Shown here in pieces: positions 45,358-54,650 of a stretch of DNA of 64,000 nucleotides (positions are counted from its first letter, which is position 1; each line of letters begins with the position of its first letter). The stretch is from an uncultured Bacilli bacterium. GTDB taxonomy: Bacteria; Bacillota_I; Bacilli_A; RF39; UBA660. The position numbers and the translations under genes are program-made. Where the stretch lies: the NCBI GenBank assembly GCA_944332475.1, contig CALVKA010000005.1, positions 1 to 64,000 on the forward strand, in the 5' to 3' direction. Below the pieces are notes generated by a model. The model had not been told where the DNA came from. It ran no database searches and saw only the letters and a program-made list of their open reading frames with translations.

Positions 45358-46922
45358 TGATTGGGAATAGTAGTTTTAAAGTAGGATTATATATAAGATT
45401 ATCAAGAGATGATGGAAATATAGAATCTGATAGTGTTATTAGTCAAAGAAGTTTACTAAAACAATATGTTAAAGAAAATAATTACATAGTAGTAGATGAA
45501 TATGTTGATGATGGATTTTCAGGAACTAATTTTGATAGACCAGCATTCAAAAAAATGATGAAAGATATTGAACTTGGTAAAATCAATATGATTATTACCA
45601 AAGACATGTCTAGATTAGGTAGAGATTATATTGGTACAGGTGAATTAATAGAAAAGTATTTTCCAAATAAAAATGTTAGGTATATTGCTATTAATGATGG
45701 TATAGATACATTTATAGATAATACTAATAATGACATAGCACCTTTTAAAGCTATAATGAATGATATGTATGCAAAAGATATTTCTAAAAAAGTTAAAACA
45801 AGTTTGCATTCTAGAATGAAAGAAGGATTATATGTATCTGGTAGATGTCCTTTTGGTTATATGAAAGATCCAACAAATAAAAATCATTTAGTAGTAAATG
45901 TTGAACAAGCAGATACTGTTAAATTGGTATTTGATTTAGCACTAAAAGGTAATACCTATCACTCTATAGCACAATATCTTACAGAAAGAAAAATTAAAAC
46001 TCCAGCATCTTATTACAATTATGTGTGGAATACGAAGTGTATGAATACAAATTGTATAAGCCAAGAATATGGTGTATGGGTTGATACTACTGTAAAAGCA
46101 ATACTTACTAATCAGATATATGTAGGAGATACAGTTCAAGGTAAAACTAAAAAGATTAATTATAAACTTAAAAAGACGGTTAAAAATAACCCCAATGACT
46201 ATATTATAGTTGAGAATACCCATGAGGCAATTATTGATAGAGATAAATTTAATTATGTACAAACTTTACTACCTAAAAATGTTAAAAGACCCGATAAAAA
46301 AAGATTTTATTTATTAGATGGGCTTTTATATTGTGGAGATTGTAAACACAGAATAACAATTAGATACCAAAATAAAACAGGTAGAAGTTATACCACTTGT
46401 GATTATTACAGAACATATTCTAAATATCATGTTTGCACAACTCATACAAACAATTATGAAAATCTAGAAAGGATTATTTTAGATAATATAAAAGGAGTTT
46501 GCAAAAAGTATTTAGATAGAAATAAGGTAAAAGAATCTATTGGTAATATAAGCCCCATAGATAATACTTTAAAAATAAAAAAGCAAATAGAAAGTTTAGA
46601 ATTTGCAAATAATAAATTAACTGAAACTTTGGATAAAAATTATATGAATATGTTAAAGGGTATTATTGATGAAGAACAATATATAAGAGTTAGTGAAAAT
46701 CTAAAGCATGAAATAGAAAATAATAAATCAAGTATTGATAATCTTAAAAATGAAAATAGTGAATCCAATAAAATAGATAATAAAATGATAGAAAAATATA
46801 TTAATGAATTTTTATCATTAGAAAATCCAACTAGAGAATTGATAATAAGTTTGGTTGAAAAAATTTATATCTATCAGGACAAAACGATAGATATTATATT
46901 TACATTTAAAAATGTTACATAA
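45357..46922 (+). CDS. Large serine recombinase (integrase/excisionase)
   Basis: 521 aa. Resolvase catalytic domain residues 6-150 with nucleophile Ser15 (YIRLSRDDG), VDDGFSGTNFDRPAFKKM and ITKDMSRLGRDYIGTG. The Recombinase domain (about 165-270) has GRCPFGYMKDP and a DNA-binding region. A zinc ribbon with LLYCGDCKHRI, TTCDYYRTY and CTTHT follows, then a coiled coil (400-490). This fits TndX/TnpX-like large serine recombinases. The gene ends 11 bases before the right core GG, so its last codons lie in the att arm. It should insert and remove this element. Confidence 0.95.
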   Translation: MIGNSSFKVGLYIRLSRDDGNIESDSVISQRSLLKQYVKENNYIVVDEYVDDGFSGTNFDRPAFKKMMKDIELGKINMIITKDMSRLGRDYIGTGELIEKYFPNKNVRYIAINDGIDTFIDNTNNDIAPFKAIMNDMYAKDISKKVKTSLHSRMKEGLYVSGRCPFGYMKDPTNKNHLVVNVEQADTVKLVFDLALKGNTYHSIAQYLTERKIKTPASYYNYVWNTKCMNTNCISQEYGVWVDTTVKAILTNQIYVGDTVQGKTKKINYKLKKTVKNNPNDYIIVENTHEAIIDRDKFNYVQTLLPKNVKRPDKKRFYLLDGLLYCGDCKHRITIRYQNKTGRSYTTCDYYRTYSKYHVCTTHTNNYENLERIILDNIKGVCKKYLDRNKVKESIGNISPIDNTLKIKKQIESLEFANNKLTETLDKNYMNMLKGIIDEEQYIRVSENLKHEIENNKSSIDNLKNENSESNKIDNKMIEKYINEFLSLENPTRELIISLVEKIYIYQDKTIDIIFTFKNVT

Positions 46923-46935
46923 AAAATGTATCTGG
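46918..46935 (+). other. attR junction
   Basis: Element arm CATAAAAAATGTATCT (46918-46933) followed by the GG core (46934-46935) and the host LysM sequence AGACAGTCTATGG. Overlaps the recombinase stop codon. Confidence 0.85.
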
Positions 46936-47200
46936 AGACAGTCTATGGTTAATTTCTCAAAAATATGATATATCAGTAGATGACTTAATAGAAATTAACA
47001 ATCTAGAAACAGTAAATTTACAAATCGGAGATAAATTAAAAATCCCGAAAAAAGAATCTAAAAAAACGTACATTGTTCAAAAAGGAGATAGTCTATGGTC
47101 GATTGCCAAAGATAATAACACCAGTGTAGAAGAGTTAAAATTATTAAATAATTTAACATCAAATCTATTATCTATTGGCCAAGAATTAATTCTTCCATAA
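46936..47200 (+). pseudogene. LysM amidase, 3' part, cut off by the element
   Basis: Reads in frame from the right junction: the rest of LysM repeat 3 (DSLWLISQKYDISVDDL) and all of LysM repeat 4 (VQKGDSLWSIAKDN), ending ELILP. It has no start of its own. Joined to 39316-40259 it gives a 402-residue amidase with four LysM repeats. It would be restored by excision of the element. Confidence 0.92.
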
Positions 47201-47230
47201 AAAAATTGCTTCTTAAGAAGCAATCTTTTT
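47201..47230. terminator. Bidirectional terminator after the LysM gene
   Basis: ATTGCTTC-TTAA-GAAGCAAT palindrome with A and T runs on the two sides. Confidence 0.85.
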
Positions 47231-48012
47231 TACTCTAAATTTAGTCTTTTATCTAATACTTTAACAGTAAGAATATAATAAGCTACAGTAAATAATATGG
47301 ATAAGAATAAAGCAAGTAATAAATATCCATTAATAAGTCCAAAATCACTAATAGAAGTACCATTAATGTATTTTTGATAATTAGGATCTAAAAACATCAC
47401 AGGAAGTAAAATGACTACAGAAAGTATTTGAGTAACATTATAAAGTACTAAGCCATAAATAACAGAGTACATAACTTTATTATTATGTTTTTGTCCTAAG
47501 GCAATTGATGCATATATCATAACCTGATTATAGATAACACTAATTAATATAGAAAGTAGTATGAGAATGATAAATAAAGTATCAATTTGCTTAAATAAAT
47601 TCCAAATTAATGATAAAAATTTAGAATCGAACCAAAGACTATAAACTCCGACAAATAAGAATAAAATAGTAAAAACAAAAGATAGAATAATAAATACAGT
47701 AGAGCTAATAGTCTTAGATAAAATTAAACTATTTTTACTAACAGGTAAAGTATGCATTAAATATCCTTCATCTTTAATTAAGTTTTGGTAAAACTTAAGA
47801 ATAGTAAAAATAAATGTTGCAATAGGAATAGCAATCAATACAACAACAAAGATACCACTAATAAAACCACTAGGAACAGAGAATATGTTAAATTGATTAG
47901 CTAGCATATTAATCACTCTAGTAACTAAAGCTAATAACAAACTAACTAGATAAACAGGAATTAATATTTTAGATAAAGACTTAAAATCATATTTTAATAA
48001 TTTACTTAGCAT
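47230..48012 (-). CDS. ABC transporter permease, 260 aa
   Basis: Six hydrophobic segments typical of ABC-2 type permeases. It overlaps the ATPase gene upstream by 7 bases and belongs to the GntR-ATPase-permease operon. Such sets (YtrA-like) export or resist wall-active compounds in Bacillus. No substrate motif seen. Confidence 0.85.
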   Translation of the reverse strand: MLSKLLKYDFKSLSKILIPVYLVSLLLALVTRVINMLANQFNIFSVPSGFISGIFVVVLIAIPIATFIFTILKFYQNLIKDEGYLMHTLPVSKNSLILSKTISSTVFIILSFVFTILFLFVGVYSLWFDSKFLSLIWNLFKQIDTLFIILILLSILISVIYNQVMIYASIALGQKHNNKVMYSVIYGLVLYNVTQILSVVILLPVMFLDPNYQKYINGTSISDFGLINGYLLLALFLSILFTVAYYILTVKVLDKRLNLE

Positions 48013-48701
48013 TTAAATTCCTCCCTAAACAATTTATCAATTGTTGTTTTCTTCTTTTTACGAATCGTATCAGCATCTTCATTTAATACGACTTTACCTT
48101 GATTAATAAAGATAACCTGATCAAGAATTTTTTCAATATCAGAAATTAAATGAGTCGAAATAAGAATAGATGAACCTTCATTAAAGTTCGTAAGAATAGT
48201 TTCTAAGATATAATCGCGACTAGCAGGATCAACCCCACCAATAGGTTCATCTAGAATATATAAATCAGCTTTTCTACTCATAACCATGACAAGTTGTACT
48301 TTCTCTTTGGTACCCTTAGACATATTTTTTAGCTGATCAGTTTCTTTAATTTTTAATTTATGTAATAGTTGTATTGCTTTCTTCTCGTCAAAATCATCAT
48401 AAAAATCTTTAAAAAACTGAATTAGTTCAGATACTTTCATATTCATGTTTAAATATGTTCTCTCTGGTAAAAATGATATAATTTTTTTACTTTCAATACC
48501 GGGTTCACGTCCATTAATCAAAATTTCTCCAGACGTTGGTTGTAATAAATCATTGATAATTTTTATCATTGTAGTTTTTCCACTACCATTAGGACCAAGT
48601 AATCCATAGATTTTACCCTTTTCAATCGTAAGATTAATATTTTTAAGTGCTTCTTTAGGTCCAAAGTTTTTAGATAAATTTTTAAACTCAATAAACTCCA
48701 T
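48006..48701 (-). CDS. ABC transporter ATP-binding protein, 231 aa
   Basis: Walker A GPNGSGKTT (35-43), signature region NMSKGTKEKVQLVMVMS, Walker B LYILDEPIGGVDP, and H-loop STHLISD. The SKGTKEK signature is typical of the YtrB-like exporter group. Five bases after the GntR gene and overlapping the permease gene. Confidence 0.93.
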   Translation of the reverse strand: MEFIEFKNLSKNFGPKEALKNINLTIEKGKIYGLLGPNGSGKTTMIKIINDLLQPTSGEILINGREPGIESKKIISFLPERTYLNMNMKVSELIQFFKDFYDDFDEKKAIQLLHKLKIKETDQLKNMSKGTKEKVQLVMVMSRKADLYILDEPIGGVDPASRDYILETILTNFNEGSSILISTHLISDIEKILDQVIFINQGKVVLNEDADTIRKKKKTTIDKLFREEFKC

Positions 48702-48706
48702 TATGA

Positions 48707-49063
48707 TTATTTCCTCTCTTTCAACAGTTTTACAATATCTTCCGTTTTTAATCCCAAGGTCTCCATATCAGAGACAAAGGTATTGATTTTATCTCTTGCC
48801 AACTCTTGCTTTACTTGATGAATGATATCTTCATCTTCTGTTACAAACTTTCCAGAAGTTCTCTTAGTATAAATTAATTGTTCCGCTTCTAGTTCAGCTA
48901 AAGATCTTTGAATGGTATTGGGATTAACACATATCATCGTAGAAAGTTCTCTAACAGAAGGAAGTTTATCGCCACTTTTGAAGTGCCCCAGAACAATTTC
49001 TAGTTTTAATTTCTCTACCAATTGTTTATAGATAGGTTTATCATCATCAAATTCAAACTCCAT
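48707..49063 (-). CDS. GntR-family regulator (YtrA subfamily)
   Basis: 118 aa: an N-terminal winged helix (KPIYKQLVEKLKLEIV, SGDKLPSVRELSTMICVNPNTIQRSLAEL) and only a short C-terminal dimer helix, which defines the YtrA subfamily. It probably represses its own operon and responds to envelope stress. A palindromic operator lies just upstream. Confidence 0.92.
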   Translation of the reverse strand: MEFEFDDDKPIYKQLVEKLKLEIVLGHFKSGDKLPSVRELSTMICVNPNTIQRSLAELEAEQLIYTKRTSGKFVTEDEDIIHQVKQELARDKINTFVSDMETLGLKTEDIVKLLKERK

Positions 49064-49075
49064 AATTCCTCCTTT

Positions 49076-49093
49076 GTATCAATTGATTAATAC
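49076..49093. promoter_or_regulatory. Operator for the GntR regulator
   Basis: An 18-base palindrome, GTATCAATTGATTAATAC, with 14 of 18 symmetric positions, right after the minus-strand -10 box. The GTAT...ATAC form fits YtrA-type GntR operators. Confidence 0.6.
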
Positions 49094-49094
49094 A

Positions 49095-49123
49095 GTTATA
49101 CAATAATAGAGAAAAAAAGTCAA
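49095..49123 (-). promoter_or_regulatory. Promoter of the GntR-ABC operon
   Basis: On the minus strand TTGACT (49118-49123), a 17-base spacer and TATAAC (49095-49100). Confidence 0.6.
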
Positions 49124-49151
49124 TAAAAAAAGATAATAAAAATATTATCTT

Positions 49152-49700
49152 TTATGCTGCTTTCTTTCTAGCGTACCAAATACCAAATCCAACACCAGCT
49201 ACTACCAATACAATTGCAATAACAACAGCAACATCACTAGCATAATTACTATCTTCTTCGCTATTACTATCAGATTGATAATCGCCATCTACATAATTCA
49301 TAATATCATAACGTTCATCAGTTGAAGTTTCATATTCAGATTCGATCTTACTAATAATTTCATCATCATAAGTATCTGCATAACCACTCCATGATTGATT
49401 TCCAATGATAATATAAGGAACTCCACTAGCATCTTCATCTCTAAGTTCAGCAACTTGTTGCATTAATTCTGCATTGGTTTCATTATACCATACTTCATAA
49501 GAAACAACATCGAACATATCACCATACTCATCTTCGATGCTATTAAAGAATTCTTCTGCCTCAGCACAATGAGGACATCCATCGCCGTGAAAGAAATAAA
49601 CATTGACAGGATCATTACCCTCCTCATCAGCTGCGAAAACAGTACTTGGTATTAATAAAATTCCAATTAACATAACAAATAGAAATTTTAACTTTTTCAT
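49152..49700 (-). CDS. Secreted membrane-anchored thioredoxin-like protein
   Basis: 182 aa. Signal peptide (residues 1-23, ending STVFAADEE), then a thioredoxin fold with a CxxC pair in FFHGDGCPHCAEAEEF (Cys41-Cys44), a Pro-containing VPYIIIG loop at the usual cis-Pro position, an acidic linker and a C-terminal transmembrane helix (VAVVIAIVLVVAGVGFG) with a positive end. It probably acts on disulfides outside the membrane. Together with the CcdA-TlpA fusion, it makes a second extracellular thiol enzyme in this window. Has its own ribosome site AGGAGG. Confidence 0.85.
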   Translation of the reverse strand: MKKLKFLFVMLIGILLIPSTVFAADEEGNDPVNVYFFHGDGCPHCAEAEEFFNSIEDEYGDMFDVVSYEVWYNETNAELMQQVAELRDEDASGVPYIIIGNQSWSGYADTYDDEIISKIESEYETSTDERYDIMNYVDGDYQSDSNSEEDSNYASDVAVVIAIVLVVAGVGFGIWYARKKAA

Positions 49701-49804
49701 CTTTCTTTACCTCCTATATAACTATAGCATAATTTTAATAAATACACCACGAAAAAGAAAAAAACAGAGCAAAAAAAAAGAAATTTCATCAGATTTTCAC
49801 AAAT

Positions 49805-50026
49805 CTAATGCTCTTTTTCCTCCATCTTTCTTATTTTCTCTTCGGCCTCTTCGAGTGGAATATATAATTTACATTTACAAATACCATCCTGAATAAACTC
49901 ATCACAAGGACATAATGTAGTATCATCTACATTAATTCTACAAGGACAATGTCCATTTTTTTTCTCAAGGCCTTCCACAATAGCAGAAACATATTTTTTA
50001 TCTGGATTAATTCTAAAATTCTTCAT
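49805..50026 (-). CDS. Ferredoxin-thioredoxin reductase catalytic-chain-like protein
   Basis: 73 aa. The cysteine layout CPC (27-29), CPC (39-41), CKC (50-52) matches the catalytic subunit of ferredoxin:thioredoxin reductase, where these bind a 4Fe-4S cluster and form the redox disulfide; the gap between the first two pairs (9 residues) is shorter than in plants (16). The N terminus is basic and the tail acidic and helical. It probably passes electrons from ferredoxin to a thioredoxin-like partner. 31 bases separate it from the radical SAM gene, so they may be one transcript. Confidence 0.82.
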   Translation of the reverse strand: MKNFRINPDKKYVSAIVEGLEKKNGHCPCRINVDDTTLCPCDEFIQDGICKCKLYIPLEEAEEKIRKMEEKEH

Positions 50027-50044
50027 AATAACCTCCTATATATA

Positions 50045-50935
50045 TTATATCGCAGAACAATCAAAGTTTGGAATAAAACTTTCACTCTGAGTTTCTCCCT
50101 CTTGAATAAAGGCGTATTTGACACCTAAATCAAGAGCGTAATCAATAACTGTTTGGTATTCTTCATCACTAACCTTTCGATTCAAATTAGGAAAGTTTTC
50201 AAAAGTTTGTAAAGGAGTGTATTGATTCATGATACTAAGAATAATAGTATCATGATACGTATCATATAAATATTTGATTAATTTTTTTGCATCATCAGCA
50301 TGCTCAGGTAAAATAAGAATACGAACAATAACGCCCCGTTTTATTAAATTATCTTGTATTACAAATTGACCGACTTGTTTTACCATCTCTTCAATAGCTA
50401 AACTAGCATAATGAAAGTAATTATTAACATGTGAATACTGACAAGCCAAACCATCATCACAATATTTTAAATCAGCTAAATAAATGTCAACAATACCTTC
50501 CAACATTTGAATAGTAGAAACATTTTCGTAGCTACTAGTATTATATACAATAGGGATAGTTAATGATTTATCTTTAATTTTATGGATAGATTCAACAATT
50601 TGTGGGACATAATGGGTCGGAGTGACAAGATTAATATTATTAGCCCCTTTTTTTTGGAGATCTAAACATAATTCACAAAAACGTTCATTAGTAATTTCTT
50701 TCCCATAACCTCCAGAACTAATTTTGTAATTCTGACAAAAAATACATTTTAAATTACAATAAGAAAAAAAGATAGTACCACTACCAGTATCTCCTGAAAT
50801 AATAGGCTCTTCCCATAAATGAAGACCATAATGTGCCACTTTTATTTTCCTGCCAGCTCCACAAACCCCAACAGTTTGATATCGATTAACATTACAATTT
50901 CTAGGGCACAAATGACAGGATTCCAATTCTTTCAT
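50045..50935 (-). CDS. Radical SAM protein, PflA-like activase
   Basis: 296 aa. A Cys-rich N terminus (CHLCPRNC...CGAG) comes before the radical SAM cluster motif Cys60-x3-Cys64-x2-Cys67 in SYCNLKCIFCQNYKIS. Later stretches THYVPQIVESI, DIYLADLKYCDD and RILILPEHADD are those of the PflA-related, uncharacterised radical SAM group. It makes a 5'-deoxyadenosyl radical; the target is not known. Upstream of the FTR-like gene on the minus strand. Confidence 0.9.
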   Translation of the reverse strand: MKELESCHLCPRNCNVNRYQTVGVCGAGRKIKVAHYGLHLWEEPIISGDTGSGTIFFSYCNLKCIFCQNYKISSGGYGKEITNERFCELCLDLQKKGANNINLVTPTHYVPQIVESIHKIKDKSLTIPIVYNTSSYENVSTIQMLEGIVDIYLADLKYCDDGLACQYSHVNNYFHYASLAIEEMVKQVGQFVIQDNLIKRGVIVRILILPEHADDAKKLIKYLYDTYHDTIILSIMNQYTPLQTFENFPNLNRKVSDEEYQTVIDYALDLGVKYAFIQEGETQSESFIPNFDCSAI

Positions 50936-51062
50936 ATAATCGCCTCATCATCTATCATATCATAAATAAAATAGAATGAATATAGCGCCAATCGAAAAAG
51001 TAGTTTACTCTAGCATATAAAATGAATGAAGATAAAAATAAAAGTTTCATAGAACGTTTTTT

Positions 51063-51086
51063 TCTAACATATACTCTGTTAGGAGG
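51063..51086 (+). promoter_or_regulatory. Hairpin over the ribosome binding site of the Ca2+ ATPase gene
   Basis: CTAACA-TATACTC-TGTTAG lies directly before and next to GGAGG. It could affect access of ribosomes or serve as an operator. Confidence 0.35.
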
Positions 51087-51092
51087 ATTTTT

Positions 51093-53675
51093 ATGTTAAA
51101 TGGACTAACGAACAAAGAAGTAATCGAACAAAGAAAAAAATATGGAAGTAATGAAATAACAAAAGCAAAACAAAAAGGAATGATAAAACTATTTTTAGAA
51201 TCCCTGGGAGATCCCATTATCAAAATTCTATTAATTGCTTTAGGAATAAAGACCATGTTTTTATTTCACGACTTTGATTGGTTTGAAACTTTAGGAATTG
51301 TAATCGCTATATTAATTGCTTCATTAATTTCTACAATATCAGAATATGGTAGCGAAGCAGCCTTTAAAAGATTACAGTTAGAATCATCAAAGTTGAAATG
51401 CAAAGTAAAAAGAAATAATCAAATTCAAGAAATATCAATCGATGAAATCGTAGTAGGAGATCTTGTTTTATTACAGACGGGTGATAAGATACCAGCAGAT
51501 GGAATCATCAAAAGCGGCTCGGTTTTAGTCGATGAATCCAGTATGAATGGGGAGACAAAAGAGAAAGAAAAACGAGTAGGTGATAAATTATTACGAGGTA
51601 CCGTAATTTATGCAGAAGAAGCATACATGGAAGTAACAGAGGTAGGAAATAAGACTCTCTACGGAAAAATGAGCCAAGAGCTTCAAGAAACAGGACAAGA
51701 TAGTCCATTAAAAATCAGATTAAAAGAATTAGCGAAGTTTATTAGTAAAATAGGATATGTAAGTGCAGTTTTAGTAGCCATTTCTTATCTTTTTACAGAA
51801 ATAGTCATAGCCAATTCTTTTAATTTGGAAAAAATTCTCACAACCATAACCGATTTTCCTACCATCATGAATCTTTTGATTTATGCTTTAACATTAAGTG
51901 TAACCATTCTTGTAGTAGCAGTCCCAGAAGGATTACCCATGATGATTACGCTAGTTTTATCTTCCAATATGAGAAGAATGTTAAAAAACAACGTCTTAGT
52001 AAGAAAAATGGTAGGCATTGAAACAGCAGGCAGTCTTAATATTCTATTTACAGATAAGACCGGAACGTTAACAAAAGGAAAATTACAAGTCATAGGATTC
52101 TTAGATGGCAGTCTTACCACTTATCAAACAGAACAAGAAATAGAAAAACACAAATTTCTTCATGAACACGTAAAAAACAACTGCCTTTATAATAATGGAA
52201 GTAAAATAGATGAAAACAATATACCAGTAGGTGGCAATATTACAGATCGTGCCATTTTAGAATTCATTCATTCAGATAAAACAAAGCGGTATCAAAAAAT
52301 AAAGATAACGCCTTTTGATAGTAAAAATAAATATTCTAGCACCATCATTGATATAGGGAAAAGAATAAACTATATCAAAGGAGCTCCAGAAAAATTATTA
52401 CCATTATGCAAAACATATGTAACAAAGTATGGTCAAAAGGAAATCATAACACAAAAAACAAAAATAGAAATGGAAGTAAAAAAACATACCCAAAAAGGAA
52501 TTAGAGCTATACTGTTAGCTTACAACGATAACTACTCTTTAGAAAGACTAGAAAGACTAACATTAATAGGAATTATTTATATCAAAGATGAGGTAAGACA
52601 AGAAGCAAAAGAAGGTATAGAATTAGTACAAAATGCTGGTATTCAAACCGTCATGATAACAGGGGACAATAAAGATACAGCTGTAAGTATCAGTAAAGAA
52701 ATAGGCATATTAAAAGAGAGCGAGGATTTAGTACTAACAAGTGAAGAACTAAAGCAGTTAACAGATGTAGAAGTAAAAGAAATTTTGCCAAAATTGAAAG
52801 TAGTGGCTAGAAGTATGCCACAAGATAAAAGTAGGCTCGTTCGTCTAGCGGAAGAAGAAAATTTAGTTGTAGGAATGACTGGAGATGGAGTAAATGATGC
52901 ACCAGCTCTAAAAAAAGCAGATGTAGGATTTGCTATGGGGAGTGGTACAGAAGTGTCAAAAGAAGCAAGTGACATAGTGATTTTAGATGATAATTTTATG
53001 TCAATAGCCAATGCCATTTTATATGGCAGAACAATCTTTAAAAGTATACGAAAGTTCATCATTTTTCAATTAACAATCAATTTATGTGCTGTTAGTTTAT
53101 CCATTATAGGACCATTTATAGGAATAGAAACACCAGTAACAGTTATCCAAATGTTATGGATTAATATGATTATGGATACCCTAGCAGGAATTGCTTTTTC
53201 TTACGAAGCCCCACTAAAATCCTATATGAAAGAACCACCAAAACAAAAAAACGAAAAAATTATGAATGCATATATGTATAGTGAGATTATCTTTACTGGA
53301 ATATATTCATCATTACTATGTATTTTCTTTTTAAAAAATCCATGGATTACCTCACTATATAGAACAGACCCTTCCAATAGATATATTATGACAGCATTCT
53401 TCGCACTGTTTATTTTTATGGGAATATTCAACTGTTTTAATGCAAGAACACCACGGCTAAATTTATTATCTAATTTAAACAAAAATAAAGTATTTATCCT
53501 CATTATTATCTTTATTATAGTAGTACAACTCTATCTAATCTATTATGGAGGAAACTTATTTAGAGCTTATGGTTTATCCTTACAAGAATTGTTGATAACA
53601 ATTGCTCTAGCAAGTACAGTAGTTCCAATAGATTGGTTAAGAAAATTAATAACAAAACGAAAAAGAATTGTATAA
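51093..53675 (+). CDS. P-type Ca2+-transporting ATPase (P2B type)
   Basis: 860 aa. Standard order: N-terminal cation ATPase domain (GLTNKEVIEQRKKYG), actuator with the motif DESSMNGETKEK (normally TGE; here NGE), M4 with VAVPEGLPMMI, phosphorylation motif LFTDKTGTLTKG with Asp321, nucleotide domain with KGAPEKL, hinge GMTGDGVNDAPALKKADVG, and C-terminal helices. The PEGLP motif and size fit Ca2+ pumps of bacteria. It exports calcium. Single gene, plus strand; the FkbM gene follows after 14 bases. Confidence 0.93.
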   Translation: MLNGLTNKEVIEQRKKYGSNEITKAKQKGMIKLFLESLGDPIIKILLIALGIKTMFLFHDFDWFETLGIVIAILIASLISTISEYGSEAAFKRLQLESSKLKCKVKRNNQIQEISIDEIVVGDLVLLQTGDKIPADGIIKSGSVLVDESSMNGETKEKEKRVGDKLLRGTVIYAEEAYMEVTEVGNKTLYGKMSQELQETGQDSPLKIRLKELAKFISKIGYVSAVLVAISYLFTEIVIANSFNLEKILTTITDFPTIMNLLIYALTLSVTILVVAVPEGLPMMITLVLSSNMRRMLKNNVLVRKMVGIETAGSLNILFTDKTGTLTKGKLQVIGFLDGSLTTYQTEQEIEKHKFLHEHVKNNCLYNNGSKIDENNIPVGGNITDRAILEFIHSDKTKRYQKIKITPFDSKNKYSSTIIDIGKRINYIKGAPEKLLPLCKTYVTKYGQKEIITQKTKIEMEVKKHTQKGIRAILLAYNDNYSLERLERLTLIGIIYIKDEVRQEAKEGIELVQNAGIQTVMITGDNKDTAVSISKEIGILKESEDLVLTSEELKQLTDVEVKEILPKLKVVARSMPQDKSRLVRLAEEENLVVGMTGDGVNDAPALKKADVGFAMGSGTEVSKEASDIVILDDNFMSIANAILYGRTIFKSIRKFIIFQLTINLCAVSLSIIGPFIGIETPVTVIQMLWINMIMDTLAGIAFSYEAPLKSYMKEPPKQKNEKIMNAYMYSEIIFTGIYSSLLCIFFLKNPWITSLYRTDPSNRYIMTAFFALFIFMGIFNCFNARTPRLNLLSNLNKNKVFILIIIFIIVVQLYLIYYGGNLFRAYGLSLQELLITIALASTVVPIDWLRKLITKRKRIV

Positions 53676-53689
53676 AAGGAGAGAAAAAT

Positions 53690-54628
53690 ATGAATCAAAT
53701 TGATCAAAAATTTAAAGAATTAGTAGTAGAAATTTCGAGAAAGAAAAAAGAAGAAGTTTTTAATAAAATAAAGGAAACTTATAATAACCAACATCCTGAC
53801 GTAAAAACAGCCTTAGAGAATTATTTTAAAACTTTTAATTATTGGGGAAAGTTAGAAGAAAGAAAAGGAGAATATGAATCTTTATATCTCAGAGCTTCTT
53901 CTTTAAAAGACCACATAGAAGATTATGTATGGTTATACAATAAATTAGAAGATTATCGCTCTAAAAAGTTGTTATATGCTATATTAAATAATTGGTATAA
54001 TTTTGACACAATAACTACCCAAAAATCTTTAGAAAGAAATTATGAACAATACTGGGATTTAGATATTATTAAGCCAAGTTCTGATGAAGTGATTGTTGAT
54101 ATTGGTGCTTATGTAGGAGATAGCATCTTATCATATATAAAAAATTATGGATTAGGACAATACAAAAAAATATATGCCTATGAAATAACACCAGAAAGTA
54201 TAGAATTATTAAAAAATAATACAAGATATTACCCAAATATTGAAATTAGAAAAAAGGCTGTTTTAGAAACTTCACGAAAAGTATATATGAATATAAATGA
54301 AGAAGGACCATCTGCCAATCAAATTGCAGAAGATGGGGAAGAAATTTTAGAAGGCGTAAAGATTGATGATGATATCATAGAACCAATTAGTATGATAAAA
54401 ATGGATATTGAAGGAGCCGAAGCAAAAGCCATCGTTGGAAGTCAACATCATATCAAAGAAAACAGTCCCAAATTATTGCTGTCAGTATATCATAATTATG
54501 AAGATTTATGGAAAATTCCACGAATGATTGATGAGTTAAATGGAAACTATAAGTTTTACCTACGTTGCTATGGAACAGAACTATTTCCAACAGAAATCAT
54601 TTTGTATGCTATAAAAAAAGAAGTGTGA
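53690..54628 (+). CDS. FkbM-family methyltransferase
   Basis: 312 aa from ATG 53690 (AAAAGGAGAG upstream); the longer in-frame start overlaps the pump gene. Residues 1-125 are helical and charged with no clear family. Residues 126-300 are an FkbM-type SAM methyltransferase with DIGAYVGDSILSY (motif I), YAYEITPESIELLKNN, and the IKMDIEGAEAKAIVG signature. FkbM enzymes O-methylate sugars or natural products; this one may modify surface sugars. Substrate unknown. Confidence 0.85.
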   Translation: MNQIDQKFKELVVEISRKKKEEVFNKIKETYNNQHPDVKTALENYFKTFNYWGKLEERKGEYESLYLRASSLKDHIEDYVWLYNKLEDYRSKKLLYAILNNWYNFDTITTQKSLERNYEQYWDLDIIKPSSDEVIVDIGAYVGDSILSYIKNYGLGQYKKIYAYEITPESIELLKNNTRYYPNIEIRKKAVLETSRKVYMNINEEGPSANQIAEDGEEILEGVKIDDDIIEPISMIKMDIEGAEAKAIVGSQHHIKENSPKLLLSVYHNYEDLWKIPRMIDELNGNYKFYLRCYGTELFPTEIILYAIKKEV

Positions 54629-54650
54629 TATACTTTCTTAAAGGAAAACT

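Larger units (their letters stand above)
40260..46935 (+). mobile_element. 6.68 kb serine-recombinase element carrying a DpnII restriction system
   Basis: The element splits the LysM amidase gene. Its left inner end is CGATACAATTTTTATG (40260-40275), and its right inner end is CATAAAAAATGTATCT (46918-46933). These are inverted repeats of each other (14 of 16 matches). GG occurs at both junctions (40258-40259 and 46934-46935). Removing one copy rejoins the host frame exactly through the third LysM. It carries seven or more genes: HEPN-like protein, unknown protein, dpnM, dpnA, dpnB, tiny ORFs and a large serine recombinase at the right end. There are no conjugation, capsid or replication genes, so it is probably a non-self-transmissible integrative element. 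Confidence 0.9.
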
